From positions 62,001 through 126,000 of the forward strand of contig JAFSYU010000040.1 in the NCBI GenBank assembly GCA_017443595.1: a DNA stretch of 64,000 nt, read 5' to 3'. The notes under the pieces are model-generated. The model had not been told where the DNA came from, searched no databases, and worked only from the letters and a program-made list of their open reading frames with translations. The position numbers and the translations under genes were made by a program. How positions within the stretch are numbered: the stretch's first letter is position 1; every line of letters begins with the position of its first letter. Origin of the DNA: Clostridia bacterium. Its GTDB lineage: Bacteria; Bacillota; Clostridia; Oscillospirales; CAG-272. This document shows positions 52,103 through 60,694 of the stretch, in pieces.

Positions 52103-53752
52103 TTATTTTGTATTTTCCACTTTAAAACTGTCTTTTAAAGTGACTATCCTGTTATACGTGTTTTCGTTCTTTTTGTCAAGTGTGAAGTAACCGAGACGAA
52201 CGAACTGGAATTTGTCGCCTTCTTTTGCGTCTTTCATTGACGGTTCAAGGCAAATGTCCTTGATAAGTTTTTTTGATTCGGGATTGAGATATTTTTCGTA
52301 TTCGGACGAGTCTATCTCGTTCATGTTCTCATACGTGAAAAGTCTGTCGTAAAGCGCCGCGTCAGCTTTAACGCAGTGGGCGGCGGAGAGCCAGTGGATA
52401 GTGCCTTTTATCTTTCTGCCGTCAGCGGGCATACCGTTGCCCGTTTCCAGATCCGCGGTGCAGCGGACTTCCGTTATTTTTCCGTCCGCGTCGGTTTCTA
52501 TCTCGTTGCATTTAACGATGTAAGCGCCCATGAGCCTTACCTCGCCGTCCGGCTTCATGCGGAAGAACTTGGGAGGCGGATCCGCGGATACGTCGTCGCG
52601 GTCTATATAAACCACCTTTGAAAACGGCACTTTGCGCGTGCCGGCGTTCTCGTCGTTCGGGTTGTTCGGCAGATCGAAATATTCCGTTTTATCATCAGGA
52701 TAATTGTCTATAACTACTTTTACCGGATCGAGCACGGCTATGCGGCGCGTCGCGGTCCTGTTCAGCTCCTCGCGTACGCAGTAGTCGAGCAGACCTATAT
52801 CAACTAAACTGTTTGATTTTGCAACGCCGACCCTCTCGATAAAGTCGAGTATGGATGCGGCGGTGAAGCCGCGGCGGCGCAGACCGCAGAGCGTGGGCAT
52901 ACGCGGGTCGTCCCAGCCGTCAACGAGGCCGGTCTCAACGAGATGACGCAGGAAGCGCTTGCTCATGACCGTGTGCGTGACGTTAAGACGCGCGAATTCT
53001 ATCTGTCTCGGCTTTGCCGGCAGATCCACGTGGTCGCGCACCCAGTTGTAAAGCGGTCTGTGATCCTCGTATTCAAGCGAGCAGAGGCTGTGCGTTATGC
53101 CCTCTATCATATCCTGTATGGGATGGGCAAAGTCGTACATCGGGAAGATGCACCATTTTGTCCCCTGCCTGTGATGGTCTATATAGCGGATGCGGTACAG
53201 TACCGGATCGCGCATATTGAAATTGCCGCTGCCTAAGTCGATTTTTGCACGCAGCGTGTATTTGCCCTCCGGGAATTCTCCGGCTCTCATCCTGCGGAAA
53301 AGATCAAGGCTTTCTTGTGCCGGTCTGTCGCGGTAGGGGGATCTTGCCGGAGTGGAGAGGTCTCCGCGGTATTCTCTGAACTGGTCGGCGGAAAGCTCGC
53401 AGACGTACGCGTCGCCCGACATGATGAGCTTTTCGGCGAGCTGATACGTTGTTTCAAAATAATCGGAGCCGTAGTAAAATCTGTCTCCCCAGTCAAAACC
53501 GAGCCAGTGTATGTCCTCTTTTATGGCGTCGACGAATTCCGTGTCCTCTTTTGCGGGGTTCGTGTCGTCCATACGCAGATTGCACTCCCCGCCGTATTTC
53601 AGCGCGGTGCCGAAGTCTATCACAAGCGCTTTGCAGTGACCTATGTGAAGATAGCCGTTAGGCTCCGGCGGGAAGCGCGTGTGTATCTTCATTCCGGGAT
53701 TTTCAAGCAGATCCTCGTCTATAAAATCGTGTATAAAATTTGATGATTCCAT
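52103..53752 (-). CDS. glnS: Glutaminyl-tRNA synthetase
   Basis: 549 residues, class I. HIGH motif in RFPPEPNGYLHIGHCKA (about 25-41), KMSKS equivalent VMSKR near 257, WCIFPMYDFAHPIQDMIEG and the C-terminal double beta-barrel domain with KGTIHWLSA. It charges tRNA-Gln directly, so this lineage need not rely on the transamidation route. Nested with gltX and an SGNH gene in one run on the minus strand. Confidence 0.97.
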   Translation of the reverse strand: MESSNFIHDFIDEDLLENPGMKIHTRFPPEPNGYLHIGHCKALVIDFGTALKYGGECNLRMDDTNPAKEDTEFVDAIKEDIHWLGFDWGDRFYYGSDYFETTYQLAEKLIMSGDAYVCELSADQFREYRGDLSTPARSPYRDRPAQESLDLFRRMRAGEFPEGKYTLRAKIDLGSGNFNMRDPVLYRIRYIDHHRQGTKWCIFPMYDFAHPIQDMIEGITHSLCSLEYEDHRPLYNWVRDHVDLPAKPRQIEFARLNVTHTVMSKRFLRHLVETGLVDGWDDPRMPTLCGLRRRGFTAASILDFIERVGVAKSNSLVDIGLLDYCVREELNRTATRRIAVLDPVKVVIDNYPDDKTEYFDLPNNPNDENAGTRKVPFSKVVYIDRDDVSADPPPKFFRMKPDGEVRLMGAYIVKCNEIETDADGKITEVRCTADLETGNGMPADGRKIKGTIHWLSAAHCVKADAALYDRLFTYENMNEIDSSEYEKYLNPESKKLIKDICLEPSMKDAKEGDKFQFVRLGYFTLDKKNENTYNRIVTLKDSFKVENTK

Positions 53753-53767
53753 ATATTTATATCCTCT

Positions 53768-54388
53768 TTAAAGCAGTTTTTTTATTTCATCCGCGACCTT
53801 TTGCGCCAGAGCTTCCGTGCCGTCCGCGCTCGGATGTATGCCGTCGTCACACAGATATCTGTCCGGGTCGGCTGATATTACGGAGTAAAGGTCGTTTATT
53901 TTTATTCCGCGGGCGGACAGCATTTCCGCGCACGCTTTGTTGTATTCTCTGATATCGGCGTTCCATTTGTCCGTGCCGTCGCATAAAAACAGCTGCGGTC
54001 CGGCCTCGGTCATAACGTAATTCGTCTTCTTTTGCGTATCAAGCTGTCTGCCGCCCGGAGTCGTCGTTGCCCAGATAAGATTTTTGCAGCAGCTTTCCAT
54101 CTGGATTGCAAGCCGCCTGTTATGCTCTAAATACTCGGGCAGGGGAGTGAAGACTTCACCGTCCGCGGTGCAGCGGTGCAGGTCCCATACGCCCGTGTTC
54201 CAGTGGATAACGTCGGGCTTAGGGTCGCCCCAGCCCGCCATCCACATTTTCATGCCCCAGAGCGCGTATTTTGTGTAGCGGCAGTTTTCGTCCGGCGCGT
54301 AAACTTTCACGTTATCGCCCAAAAGTTCCGCGACGCGGCTCTGATAGCACAGACGAAGCGAATCGCCTATCAAAATTACGGTTTTCAT
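53768..54388 (-). CDS. SGNH/GDSL family hydrolase
   Basis: 206 residues. Block I GDS is at 8-10 (LIGDSLR), block III Asn likely in HWNTGVWD, block V Asp and His in DDGIHPSADG near 181-190. These enzymes deacylate lipids, sugars or cell-wall esters. No signal peptide, so a cytosolic or associated substrate is likely. Overlaps gltX by 4 bases (ATGA) and precedes glnS by 15; the link to aminoacylation is only positional. Confidence 0.88.
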   Translation of the reverse strand: MKTVILIGDSLRLCYQSRVAELLGDNVKVYAPDENCRYTKYALWGMKMWMAGWGDPKPDVIHWNTGVWDLHRCTADGEVFTPLPEYLEHNRRLAIQMESCCKNLIWATTTPGGRQLDTQKKTNYVMTEAGPQLFLCDGTDKWNADIREYNKACAEMLSARGIKINDLYSVISADPDRYLCDDGIHPSADGTEALAQKVADEIKKLL

Positions 54389-56055
54389 AAAAGCGCAATG
54401 CTTTCTTTGATCCTGTCCGAAGTACGCTGCCGGCCGAGTATTTTTATAACTTCGTACAGGTCGGGTGAATTCTGCCTGCCCGTTATCGCTATGCGGACGA
54501 ACGACGCAACGTCGCCGACGTGACCTTTATATTTCTCCGGCTCTTTTTTATACAGCTTTGTCTCGCGTGCGTAGCCGATCTGTTCCGCAATGTCCTTGAG
54601 TTTTTCAAACCAGCAGCTCTGATCGTCGTTTTCGTCGCAGGTATCAATGAATTTCTTAAGCGCCGCTTTTATGTCCGCTTTGTCTTTGTCCTGCGGCATC
54701 TCGTCGTCGCGGGTGAAGTATTTGTCGTAGAAGAAGCTCATATACGGCTTGACGTCCGCCCAGGTCGCAAAGTCTTTTCTCGGCTTTGCGCCGCCTCTGC
54801 CAATCGCCAAAATGCTTTCGGCGTATGCGCGGTCGGATCGCAGCGTTTCATAAAACTCCGTATCTTCCGTTTTTGCAAAATCACATACGCCGTCGTATAC
54901 CTGCGCCGCGGTCATTTTGCTTATGACGTTTTTTGAAACGTCGTTTAATTTTTCCGTATCGAACAGACAGCCGGATACGCTCATTTTCTTAATTGAGAAC
55001 GGGAAATCAAGGCGGTCTTTGTCCGGATTCTGCGTGTGCCACTCCTCGTAGTTGGAATTGAGCAGAGTCATGACGTATTCGTTCACCGCGTCGACACAGT
55101 AGCCCATTTTTCTGTAGTCTTCAAGGTTTGCGCCCATGTCGCGCTTTGAGAATTTCTTTTTATTGCCGTTTTCATCCAAACGCATGAGCTGAGCTATGTG
55201 CATATATTTAGGCGGTTTGAAGCCTAAATAACGGAAAAGCATAAGGTGCTTTGACAGGCTCGGCAGCCATTCCTCGCCGCGTATGACGTGCGTCGTGCGC
55301 ATAAGGTGATCGTCAACAGCGTGGGCGAAGTGATACGTCGGTATACCGTCGGATTTCAGCAGCACCACGTCCTCGTCGTTTTCCGGTATCTCAAGCAGAC
55401 CTTTTACTAAGTCCGTTACTTTAATTTTGTTTTCCGGGTTTCCGTCCGCTATGGCGAACAGCGCGAATTTGTGGCCGGCGGCAAGCTCTTTTTCCACCTG
55501 CTCCATAGTAAACTGCCGGCGCTTCAGCATAGCTTCACGGCGCGCCTCGGCGTCCTGCTCCCAGTTGACGCTCTTTATTTCCGCTTTTTTGTCAAGCGCT
55601 TTAAGCTCGTCAAGCTCCTCGTCAGTGGAGAATACCGGGTACGCGCGCCCTTCTTCCACAAGCTTCTTTGCGTAAACGTGGTATATATCAACTCTCTGGC
55701 TCTGAGTGTAGGGGCCGTATGCTCCTTTGTCGCCGTCGGCGGTAACGCCTTCGTCAAAATGAAGGCCGTAATAGTCAAGTATAGTCGTTATGAACGCCGC
55801 CGCGCCTTTGACCTCGCGCTTTGAATCCGTGTCCTCAATACGCAGATAAAACACGCCGCCGGACTGGTGGGCGAGACGCTCACAGACTGTGGCGGGGAAA
55901 AGACCGCCTATATGGAAAAATCCGGTGGGAGACGGCGCTATCCTCGTTACCTTTGCGCCCTCCGGCAGATCACGCTGCGGATATCTTTCTTCAAGCTGCT
56001 CCGGCGTCGTCTTTACGTCCGGAAAGAGAAGACCGGCAAGTTTTAAGTAGTCCAT
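54385..56055 (-). CDS. gltX: Glutamyl-tRNA synthetase
   Basis: 556 residues, class I. HIGH motif in RIAPSPTGFFHIGG (about 38-51), KMSKS equivalent KKFSKRD near 314, and a C-terminal anticodon-binding helical domain. It is longer than the common 480-residue form because of N-terminal and internal additions typical of a Clostridial subfamily. Since glnS is also present, this enzyme is probably discriminating for tRNA-Glu. First gene of gltX-SGNH-glnS. Confidence 0.96.
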   Translation of the reverse strand: MDYLKLAGLLFPDVKTTPEQLEERYPQRDLPEGAKVTRIAPSPTGFFHIGGLFPATVCERLAHQSGGVFYLRIEDTDSKREVKGAAAFITTILDYYGLHFDEGVTADGDKGAYGPYTQSQRVDIYHVYAKKLVEEGRAYPVFSTDEELDELKALDKKAEIKSVNWEQDAEARREAMLKRRQFTMEQVEKELAAGHKFALFAIADGNPENKIKVTDLVKGLLEIPENDEDVVLLKSDGIPTYHFAHAVDDHLMRTTHVIRGEEWLPSLSKHLMLFRYLGFKPPKYMHIAQLMRLDENGNKKKFSKRDMGANLEDYRKMGYCVDAVNEYVMTLLNSNYEEWHTQNPDKDRLDFPFSIKKMSVSGCLFDTEKLNDVSKNVISKMTAAQVYDGVCDFAKTEDTEFYETLRSDRAYAESILAIGRGGAKPRKDFATWADVKPYMSFFYDKYFTRDDEMPQDKDKADIKAALKKFIDTCDENDDQSCWFEKLKDIAEQIGYARETKLYKKEPEKYKGHVGDVASFVRIAITGRQNSPDLYEVIKILGRQRTSDRIKESIALL

Positions 56056-56134
56056 CGTATAAAATCCTCATTATATGATATTTATATTATTATACAACAA
56101 ATAAAAGTAAAAATCAAGCGTTTTTAAAAACAAA

Positions 56135-56165
56135 ATCCGGAGGAAAACGATTTTTTCCTCCGGAT
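56135..56165 (-). terminator. Terminator of the cohesin/dockerin pair
   Basis: 13-bp perfect stem ATCCGGAGGAAAA/TTTTCCTCCGGAT with a 5-base loop, then TTTGTTTTT on the minus strand, 14 bases after the 56179 stop. Confidence 0.8.
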
Positions 56166-56178
56166 GATATTCCGTTTT

Positions 56179-57309
56179 TTACTGATCTATGGTCTCAAGA
56201 CCGTAGACGTATCTTTGCAGATAAAGCGCGTTTTCTATCGTTATATCGGTTTTGTCTTCTATTACCATTGATGCAAGATAGCAGGCGCGGTTGTTTGCAA
56301 GCTCGTGCGACGCGCCGGTTATGTAATCAAGAATAACTTTTACGTCCGCGCTGCTTATTATACCGTCGCCGTTAGTATCGCCGTACATGACTACCGTGTA
56401 TATAACGCCGTCAACGGATATCGTGCAGCCTGTTGCAACGCTTGCAAGCTCGCTTATCACCTCGCCCGACGCGCTGCTGATCGTTATTTTCTCAGCGTCT
56501 ATGCCTTCGGTCGCGGAAATATCGGATATTATATCCGCGGCCGCCATACCGGGTGTGAAGCCCGTGGCTATTTTTTCGCCGGTGCCGGTCATAGTTCTGA
56601 GCCTTACCGTGGAGGCGGATACCGCTATGACGCATTCACAGGAAAGAGTACCGTCTTCCGTTGACGCTTTTATAACGGCTCTGCCGTTTTTGACCGCGGC
56701 TATTATGCCGCTTGCGCCGACCGTGACGATCTCCTCGTTTGAAGACGAATAGATCACCTTAGGTACCTCGGCGTCTCTTCCGTCGGACGAATACGCTTTA
56801 AGCAAAAGCGACGTGCTTTCGCCTACCTCTAATCTTATAAGATCCTCTGCGAATTTTATCTCGGAAACGTAGGCTTCCGTAACTTTGTCCGTATCCGTTT
56901 CAGTCTCGGTTTCTGTTTCCGTATCGGTCGCGGTCTCTGTTTCGGTTTCCGTTTCCGTTTCAGTCTCTGTTTCGGTCACCTTATCTGTTTCGGTTTCTGT
57001 CTCTGTTTCCGTTTCGGTTTCCGTTACTTTTTCTGTTTCCGTTTCAGTCTCGGTCTCTGTTTCCGTTACCTTATCCGTTTCGGTCTCTGTCTCTGTTTCG
57101 GTTTCCGTTACTTTTTCTGTTTCGGTCTCTGTATCCGTTTCGGTCTGTGACGATTCTTCCGTTACGGTGCTGTCGCTTTCGGTCGAGCCTTCTTCGGCTC
57201 TGACGTGCATTGCGGAGACGAATACGGCAAGCATGACGCCCGTTGTGACCGCTATTGCCGCGATCACGAGCAGGATATGCTGAATACTGATATCATTTAT
57301 TCTCTTCAT
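56179..57309 (-). CDS. Membrane-anchored Thr/Glu-stalk protein with Ig-like and dockerin-like domains
   Basis: 376 residues. A signal-anchor helix (about 12-34), a long (TE)n stalk in units of about 14-16 residues (about 44-143), a Big_2-type Ig-like domain (about 148-235; VGESTSLLLKAYSSDG, YSSSNEEIVTVGASGIIAAVKNG), a small beta domain, and a C-terminal dockerin-like pair of repeats: GDTNGDGIISSADVKVIL is a clear Ca-binding repeat, the second (ENALYLQRYV) has lost the acidic loop. It overlaps the cohesin-like gene upstream by 4 bases. It may bind that cohesin or a neighbour on the cell surface. Confidence 0.75.
   Translation of the reverse strand: MKRINDISIQHILLVIAAIAVTTGVMLAVFVSAMHVRAEEGSTESDSTVTEESSQTETDTETETEKVTETETETETETDKVTETETETETETEKVTETETETETETETDKVTETETETETETETETATDTETETETETDTDKVTEAYVSEIKFAEDLIRLEVGESTSLLLKAYSSDGRDAEVPKVIYSSSNEEIVTVGASGIIAAVKNGRAVIKASTEDGTLSCECVIAVSASTVRLRTMTGTGEKIATGFTPGMAAADIISDISATEGIDAEKITISSASGEVISELASVATGCTISVDGVIYTVVMYGDTNGDGIISSADVKVILDYITGASHELANNRACYLASMVIEDKTDITIENALYLQRYVYGLETIDQ
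56880..57177 (-). repeat. Coding tandem repeat for a Thr-Glu stalk
   Basis: A GT/CT-rich run of near-identical hexamers (GTTTCG, GTCTCT, GTTTCC) encodes VTETETE..DK/EK blocks of 14-16 residues inside the dockerin-like protein. Block lengths differ by multiples of Thr-Glu, so copy number may vary between strains by slippage. Confidence 0.85.
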
Positions 57310-59585
57310 ATCTTTTTCTCCGTTTCATCATCGTCGTCGATTATAACGAGTCTTCCCGTGAAGTCGTCGTCATCGTCATCATCTGTCGCCGCCGTTTCCT
57401 TTTCGGGCTCGGGTTTTTCTTCGGTCTCGGGTTCTTCTTCGGTCTCGGGTTCTTCCTCGGGCTCGGGTTCTTCCTCGGGTTCCGGTTCTTCTATGGGCTC
57501 GGGCTCTTCTACGGGCTCCGGTTCTTCTGCGGGCTCGGGCTCTTCTACGGGCTCGGGCTCTTCTTCGGGCTCGGGTTCTTCCTCGGACTCGGGTTCTTCC
57601 GCGACGGGCTCTTCAGCCTCCGCCTCTTCGGTCACGGTTTCTTCGGCTTCGTTATCTTCGGCGTCCGTGTCTTCTTCTGTCTCTTCCTCGTAGTATTCGT
57701 CGCCGTCGTCTTCATCATCTTCATCATCTTCTTCTTCGTCGTTTTCTTCCGCTTCAAAGTCGTAGAAGGCGGATTTATGGGATATTTCGGGCGCTTTCTT
57801 CGGCACGGCGTTCGTATTCGTTTTTACGTTGGTGCTTTCTTTTTCGTCGCTGTCGTCGTCCTCGTCGATTATGTCGTCTCCGTAGGAAAGATCGCCCTCG
57901 TCGTCGTTATCGTCTTCAAAATCTCCGTCGTCGTAGTATTCGTCTTCATCTATTTCCTTTTTGCGTTTGAAATAGATGACAAGGAAGTATACTATACCGC
58001 CTATGACGGAAAGTATTATTATACCGCCGACGATGAACCAGATTATATTGCTTCCGCTTCCGTTGCCGCCGCCTTGTTCCGTCTCGGAGGTCGGATCCGT
58101 GGATACAGGCTCCGCCGTCGTCTGTTCGCCCGTATTGTTGCCGCCGGAGATCATAATATCAAATATCTCGCGCGCTTCGTTCAATTTGTTGAAGTTGGTT
58201 ACGGCGCTTTTTTGCAGAGATGAAAGGGAATTGTATTTGTTTATGAGATTTGTAAGATGTTCTCTTGACTCTTCGCTTATGGTGTTTAAGTCAAGCGCGT
58301 CTATTTCCATTATGAGCTCGTCAACGGATTCTCTGCTGCTGTAGTTTATCATAAACGTCTGTGACGCGCCGGAATACGTTACCGTTACTGTCTGGTCACC
58401 GAGATACGTTTTATCGTAACCGGAGAGCATATTTTTGGTTATCGGCACTTCTTCACTCGTTCCGTCGTCGTAGATGACGAGAAGTACGCCGCCGGTCGTA
58501 TCTACTTCATCGCCTAAGAGATATTCCGTTTTTGAAACGGGGGATTTGATGGAGAACGTAAGCACGGTCTTTGATTTTACCTTTACGTTCACGTGCGTTG
58601 TTTTATCCTTATATTTTACAAGCAGCTGCTGGTCGCCGATAGTGTCGGCTTTGAAGCCGGTGACCTGTATGTCGCCGTCGTCCATCGGCAGCTCGCTGTA
58701 CGTGCCGTCGGAATAAGTGACGAGAAGCACCCATGCGGAATAATCCGGGCTTACGCCTACGGGATATTCCGTCTGGTACGTGCCGGGCTTGACGGAGATG
58801 TGGGATATGCTCTTATCTATAACGAATTTTTCCGTTGTAGTCTCTCCGTTTGTTTTTACGCTTATCTCGTACGTGCCGTTTTTATCGCAGACGTAAGGGC
58901 TTGTTATGGAAACGGCTTCTCTTCCTTCATAAATAAGGTTTGCCGTTGACGAATCAAACGTTACTTTTACGTTTTCCTTATATGTACCGAGGTTTTTATC
59001 GGAGTTGTTCAACAGTATACCGGGTCTTGATACCCATACCGTGACTTTATCCGTTTTGGGATCCTTGCATTCGATAAGTGAATACTGTTCCTCGTTTTTG
59101 CCGTTGTACAGCGTAAGATCGTTTACGGTAAAGGCGGTCTGCGTCTTTGCCGTTATGGTGTTTTTGACTCTTAATTTAAAGCTGAATATCTCGTTTGCGG
59201 AGGTGGGCAGCGTTTGCTTTTTGGTATTTGCGTACGTATAAGCAAAGCTTACCTTTTCTATTCCGTCAAACGCAATACTCGTAAGGTCGTCGTTATTGAC
59301 TTTGAGCAGGGTCGTTGCAGAGTTGCTCAGATAATCAAAGCAAGACGAATCAAACGAGACGGAAATGTGCATTGCCGCTATACGCGGAGACATTGTTCTG
59401 TAATTGTCTATGCATACCTTAACGGTGATTATCTCGTCCTTAACGGGATTTGTATTTGAAGCGGTCACGCTTATCTGCGCAAGGTCCTGATCCGTCACGG
59501 CGTAGGATACTGCCGTAAGACAGGAAAGCAAGATCATTACCGCGATAAAAAGTGACGTAATCTTTCTCCCCGAGTGTTTTGTCAT
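57306..59585 (-). CDS. Cohesin-like, Ig-like membrane protein with acidic cytoplasmic tail
   Basis: 759 residues. Signal peptide (about 1-30), a cohesin-like domain (about 34-188; FDSSCFDYLSNSA, EIFSFKLRVKN), a short Ig-like module, two Big_3-type modules (about 245-335 and 340-425; TEYPVGVSPDYSAWVLLVTYSDG, TEYLLGDEVDTTGGVLLVIYDDG), a FIVAR-like helical part (about 428-475), a linker and one transmembrane helix (about 507-530) followed by KRKKEIDEDE. The remaining 225 residues are extremely acidic with EEPEP repeats and, by the positive-inside rule, cytoplasmic. It probably anchors dockerin proteins at the surface. Confidence 0.78.
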   Translation of the reverse strand: MTKHSGRKITSLFIAVMILLSCLTAVSYAVTDQDLAQISVTASNTNPVKDEIITVKVCIDNYRTMSPRIAAMHISVSFDSSCFDYLSNSATTLLKVNNDDLTSIAFDGIEKVSFAYTYANTKKQTLPTSANEIFSFKLRVKNTITAKTQTAFTVNDLTLYNGKNEEQYSLIECKDPKTDKVTVWVSRPGILLNNSDKNLGTYKENVKVTFDSSTANLIYEGREAVSITSPYVCDKNGTYEISVKTNGETTTEKFVIDKSISHISVKPGTYQTEYPVGVSPDYSAWVLLVTYSDGTYSELPMDDGDIQVTGFKADTIGDQQLLVKYKDKTTHVNVKVKSKTVLTFSIKSPVSKTEYLLGDEVDTTGGVLLVIYDDGTSEEVPITKNMLSGYDKTYLGDQTVTVTYSGASQTFMINYSSRESVDELIMEIDALDLNTISEESREHLTNLINKYNSLSSLQKSAVTNFNKLNEAREIFDIMISGGNNTGEQTTAEPVSTDPTSETEQGGGNGSGSNIIWFIVGGIIILSVIGGIVYFLVIYFKRKKEIDEDEYYDDGDFEDDNDDEGDLSYGDDIIDEDDDSDEKESTNVKTNTNAVPKKAPEISHKSAFYDFEAEENDEEEDDEDDEDDGDEYYEEETEEDTDAEDNEAEETVTEEAEAEEPVAEEPESEEEPEPEEEPEPVEEPEPAEEPEPVEEPEPIEEPEPEEEPEPEEEPETEEEPETEEKPEPEKETAATDDDDDDDFTGRLVIIDDDDETEKKI
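57395..57625 (-). repeat. Coding repeat for the EEPEP tail
   Basis: Imperfect 18-base repeats encode a run of EEPEPV, EEPEPA, EEPEPI and EEPETE hexapeptides near the C-terminus of the cohesin-like protein. Opposite-strand frames here are low-complexity artefacts. Confidence 0.8.
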
Positions 59586-59682
59586 TTTCCCATACCTTTC
59601 TTTATAAAAGTGTTCAGTTTAATTATAATGGGTAAATGTGAAACGGCGGTATTCTTTTTTTAAATTTATTTACGACTAACTC

Positions 59683-59711
59683 TTGAAAAAAAGTGTAATA
59701 TATGCTATAAT
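59683..59711 (+). promoter_or_regulatory. Promoter of the DivIVA-like gene
   Basis: TTGAAA at 59683-59688, 17-base spacer, extended -10 TGC-TATAAT (59706-59711). Confidence 0.75.
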
Positions 59712-59770
59712 ATGCAAAAATCGGGAATATTTGTTCATATTTTTTGAAAAAAACGGGAAGGATCATCGTT

Positions 59771-60517
59771 ATGGCAGATAAAAACGTACTGTTCAGAACG
59801 TCTATGGGCGGCTTCAACAAGGCTGACGTCATGGCGTATTTAGATAAGCAGAACGCGGATTTCCGTGAGCTTACAAATCAGAAAAACGAGGCGGTGGCGG
59901 CAAAAGAAGCGGAAATAGCGTCCCTGCGCGCCCAGCTTGACGATCTTTTGAACCGTGTTGAGCAGGCGGAAGCGGCGGCGGCTTCTTTGAAAGAAAAGGA
60001 AGAGCTTGAAGCAAAGCTGAAAGAAGCGGAGGACGCCATTGCCGAAAAAGACGCGCTGATAGAAAAACTGCAGGCGGAAGCTAAAGGAGCGTCAGCCGAT
60101 AACGAACGCAAAGCGGGACTTTACGACGAGATGTCGTCTCAGCTCGGCGATATCCTTCTGACCGCAAACAAAAACGCGGACTGCATCATAGCGCAGGCGA
60201 TAGAAAAAGCGGCGGAGATAAACGAAAAAGCAGCGGCTGAGGCGGAGGAGCGCAAACGCTGCTTTGAGGCGAGGATGTCGCGTATATCCGCGGCGGTAAA
60301 AAACAACACGGCGGCGGCCGCTGAGAATTTCCGCGGAGATATAAAAGCGGAGCTTGAGATAATGCGCCAGCTCCTCGGAGACACTGTCAAGACCGTTGAC
60401 GAAAAAAGCGCGGCGTTTACCGAATTTGCGGACAAGCTTGAAAAACGGCTCAGCGCCGAGCTTGAATGCGCGGTGAACGAGATAGACAAGGAAACGGAAA
60501 CGCTGAAAGGGAATTAA
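59771..60517 (+). CDS. DivIVA-domain coiled-coil protein
   Basis: 248 residues from MADKNVLF, with AAGGA 8 bases upstream; an upstream TTG in frame is less likely. The N-terminal crossed-loop motif FRTSMGGFNKADVMAYLDKQN matches DivIVA/GpsB lipid-binding domains; the rest is alanine- and glutamate-rich coiled coil (about 25-125 and 145-240). DivIVA-type proteins sit at septa and poles and recruit division, wall or sporulation proteins. It is a monocistronic gene followed by repeats and a terminator. Confidence 0.85.
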   Translation: MADKNVLFRTSMGGFNKADVMAYLDKQNADFRELTNQKNEAVAAKEAEIASLRAQLDDLLNRVEQAEAAAASLKEKEELEAKLKEAEDAIAEKDALIEKLQAEAKGASADNERKAGLYDEMSSQLGDILLTANKNADCIIAQAIEKAAEINEKAAAEAEERKRCFEARMSRISAAVKNNTAAAAENFRGDIKAELEIMRQLLGDTVKTVDEKSAAFTEFADKLEKRLSAELECAVNEIDKETETLKGN

Positions 60518-60522
60518 GACCG

Positions 60523-60612
60523 GCAGGGGTCGGCGCCTCGACGACCCGGATCCTGTAGGTGTCGGCGCCTCGACGAACCGGATCTTGTAGGGGTCGGTGC
60601 CTCGACGACCCG
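60523..60612 (+). repeat. Three tandem 32-base palindromic repeats
   Basis: Copies at 60523-60548, 60555-60580 and 60587-60612 share GGGGTCGGCGCCTCGACGA with a GGATC-T-TG spacer; period 32. Copies 1 and 3 can fold as GGGTCG/CGACCC; copy 2 has changes that break the outer pairs. The same unit occurs at 40633-40658. Confidence 0.85.
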
Positions 60613-60648
60613 TTTGAGAGAATAACGGACATTGAATAAGTAAGAAGC

Positions 60649-60673
60649 AAAACGCAGGGCGGACCTGCGTTTT
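60649..60673 (+). terminator. Terminator before the phosphatase gene
   Basis: AAAACGCAGG/CCTGCGTTTT 10-bp stem, loop GCGGA, then TATATTG. It would end DivIVA transcription 22 bases before the next ATG, or regulate that gene. Confidence 0.65.
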
Positions 60674-60694
60674 ATATTGAAGAAAGGTCAAATT

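Noticed and set aside
56885-57283. Plus-strand frame encoding Ser-Val repeats
   Set aside because: Mirror of the Thr-Glu repeat of the minus-strand dockerin-like gene, which has signal anchor, domains and operon context.
57205-57693. Plus-strand frame encoding Gly-Ser repeats
   Set aside because: Antisense of the EEPEP tail of the cohesin-like protein; low complexity without start signals.
60523-60612. CRISPR array
   Set aside because: The spacers are 6 bases and not unique, only three copies occur, and no cas gene is near.
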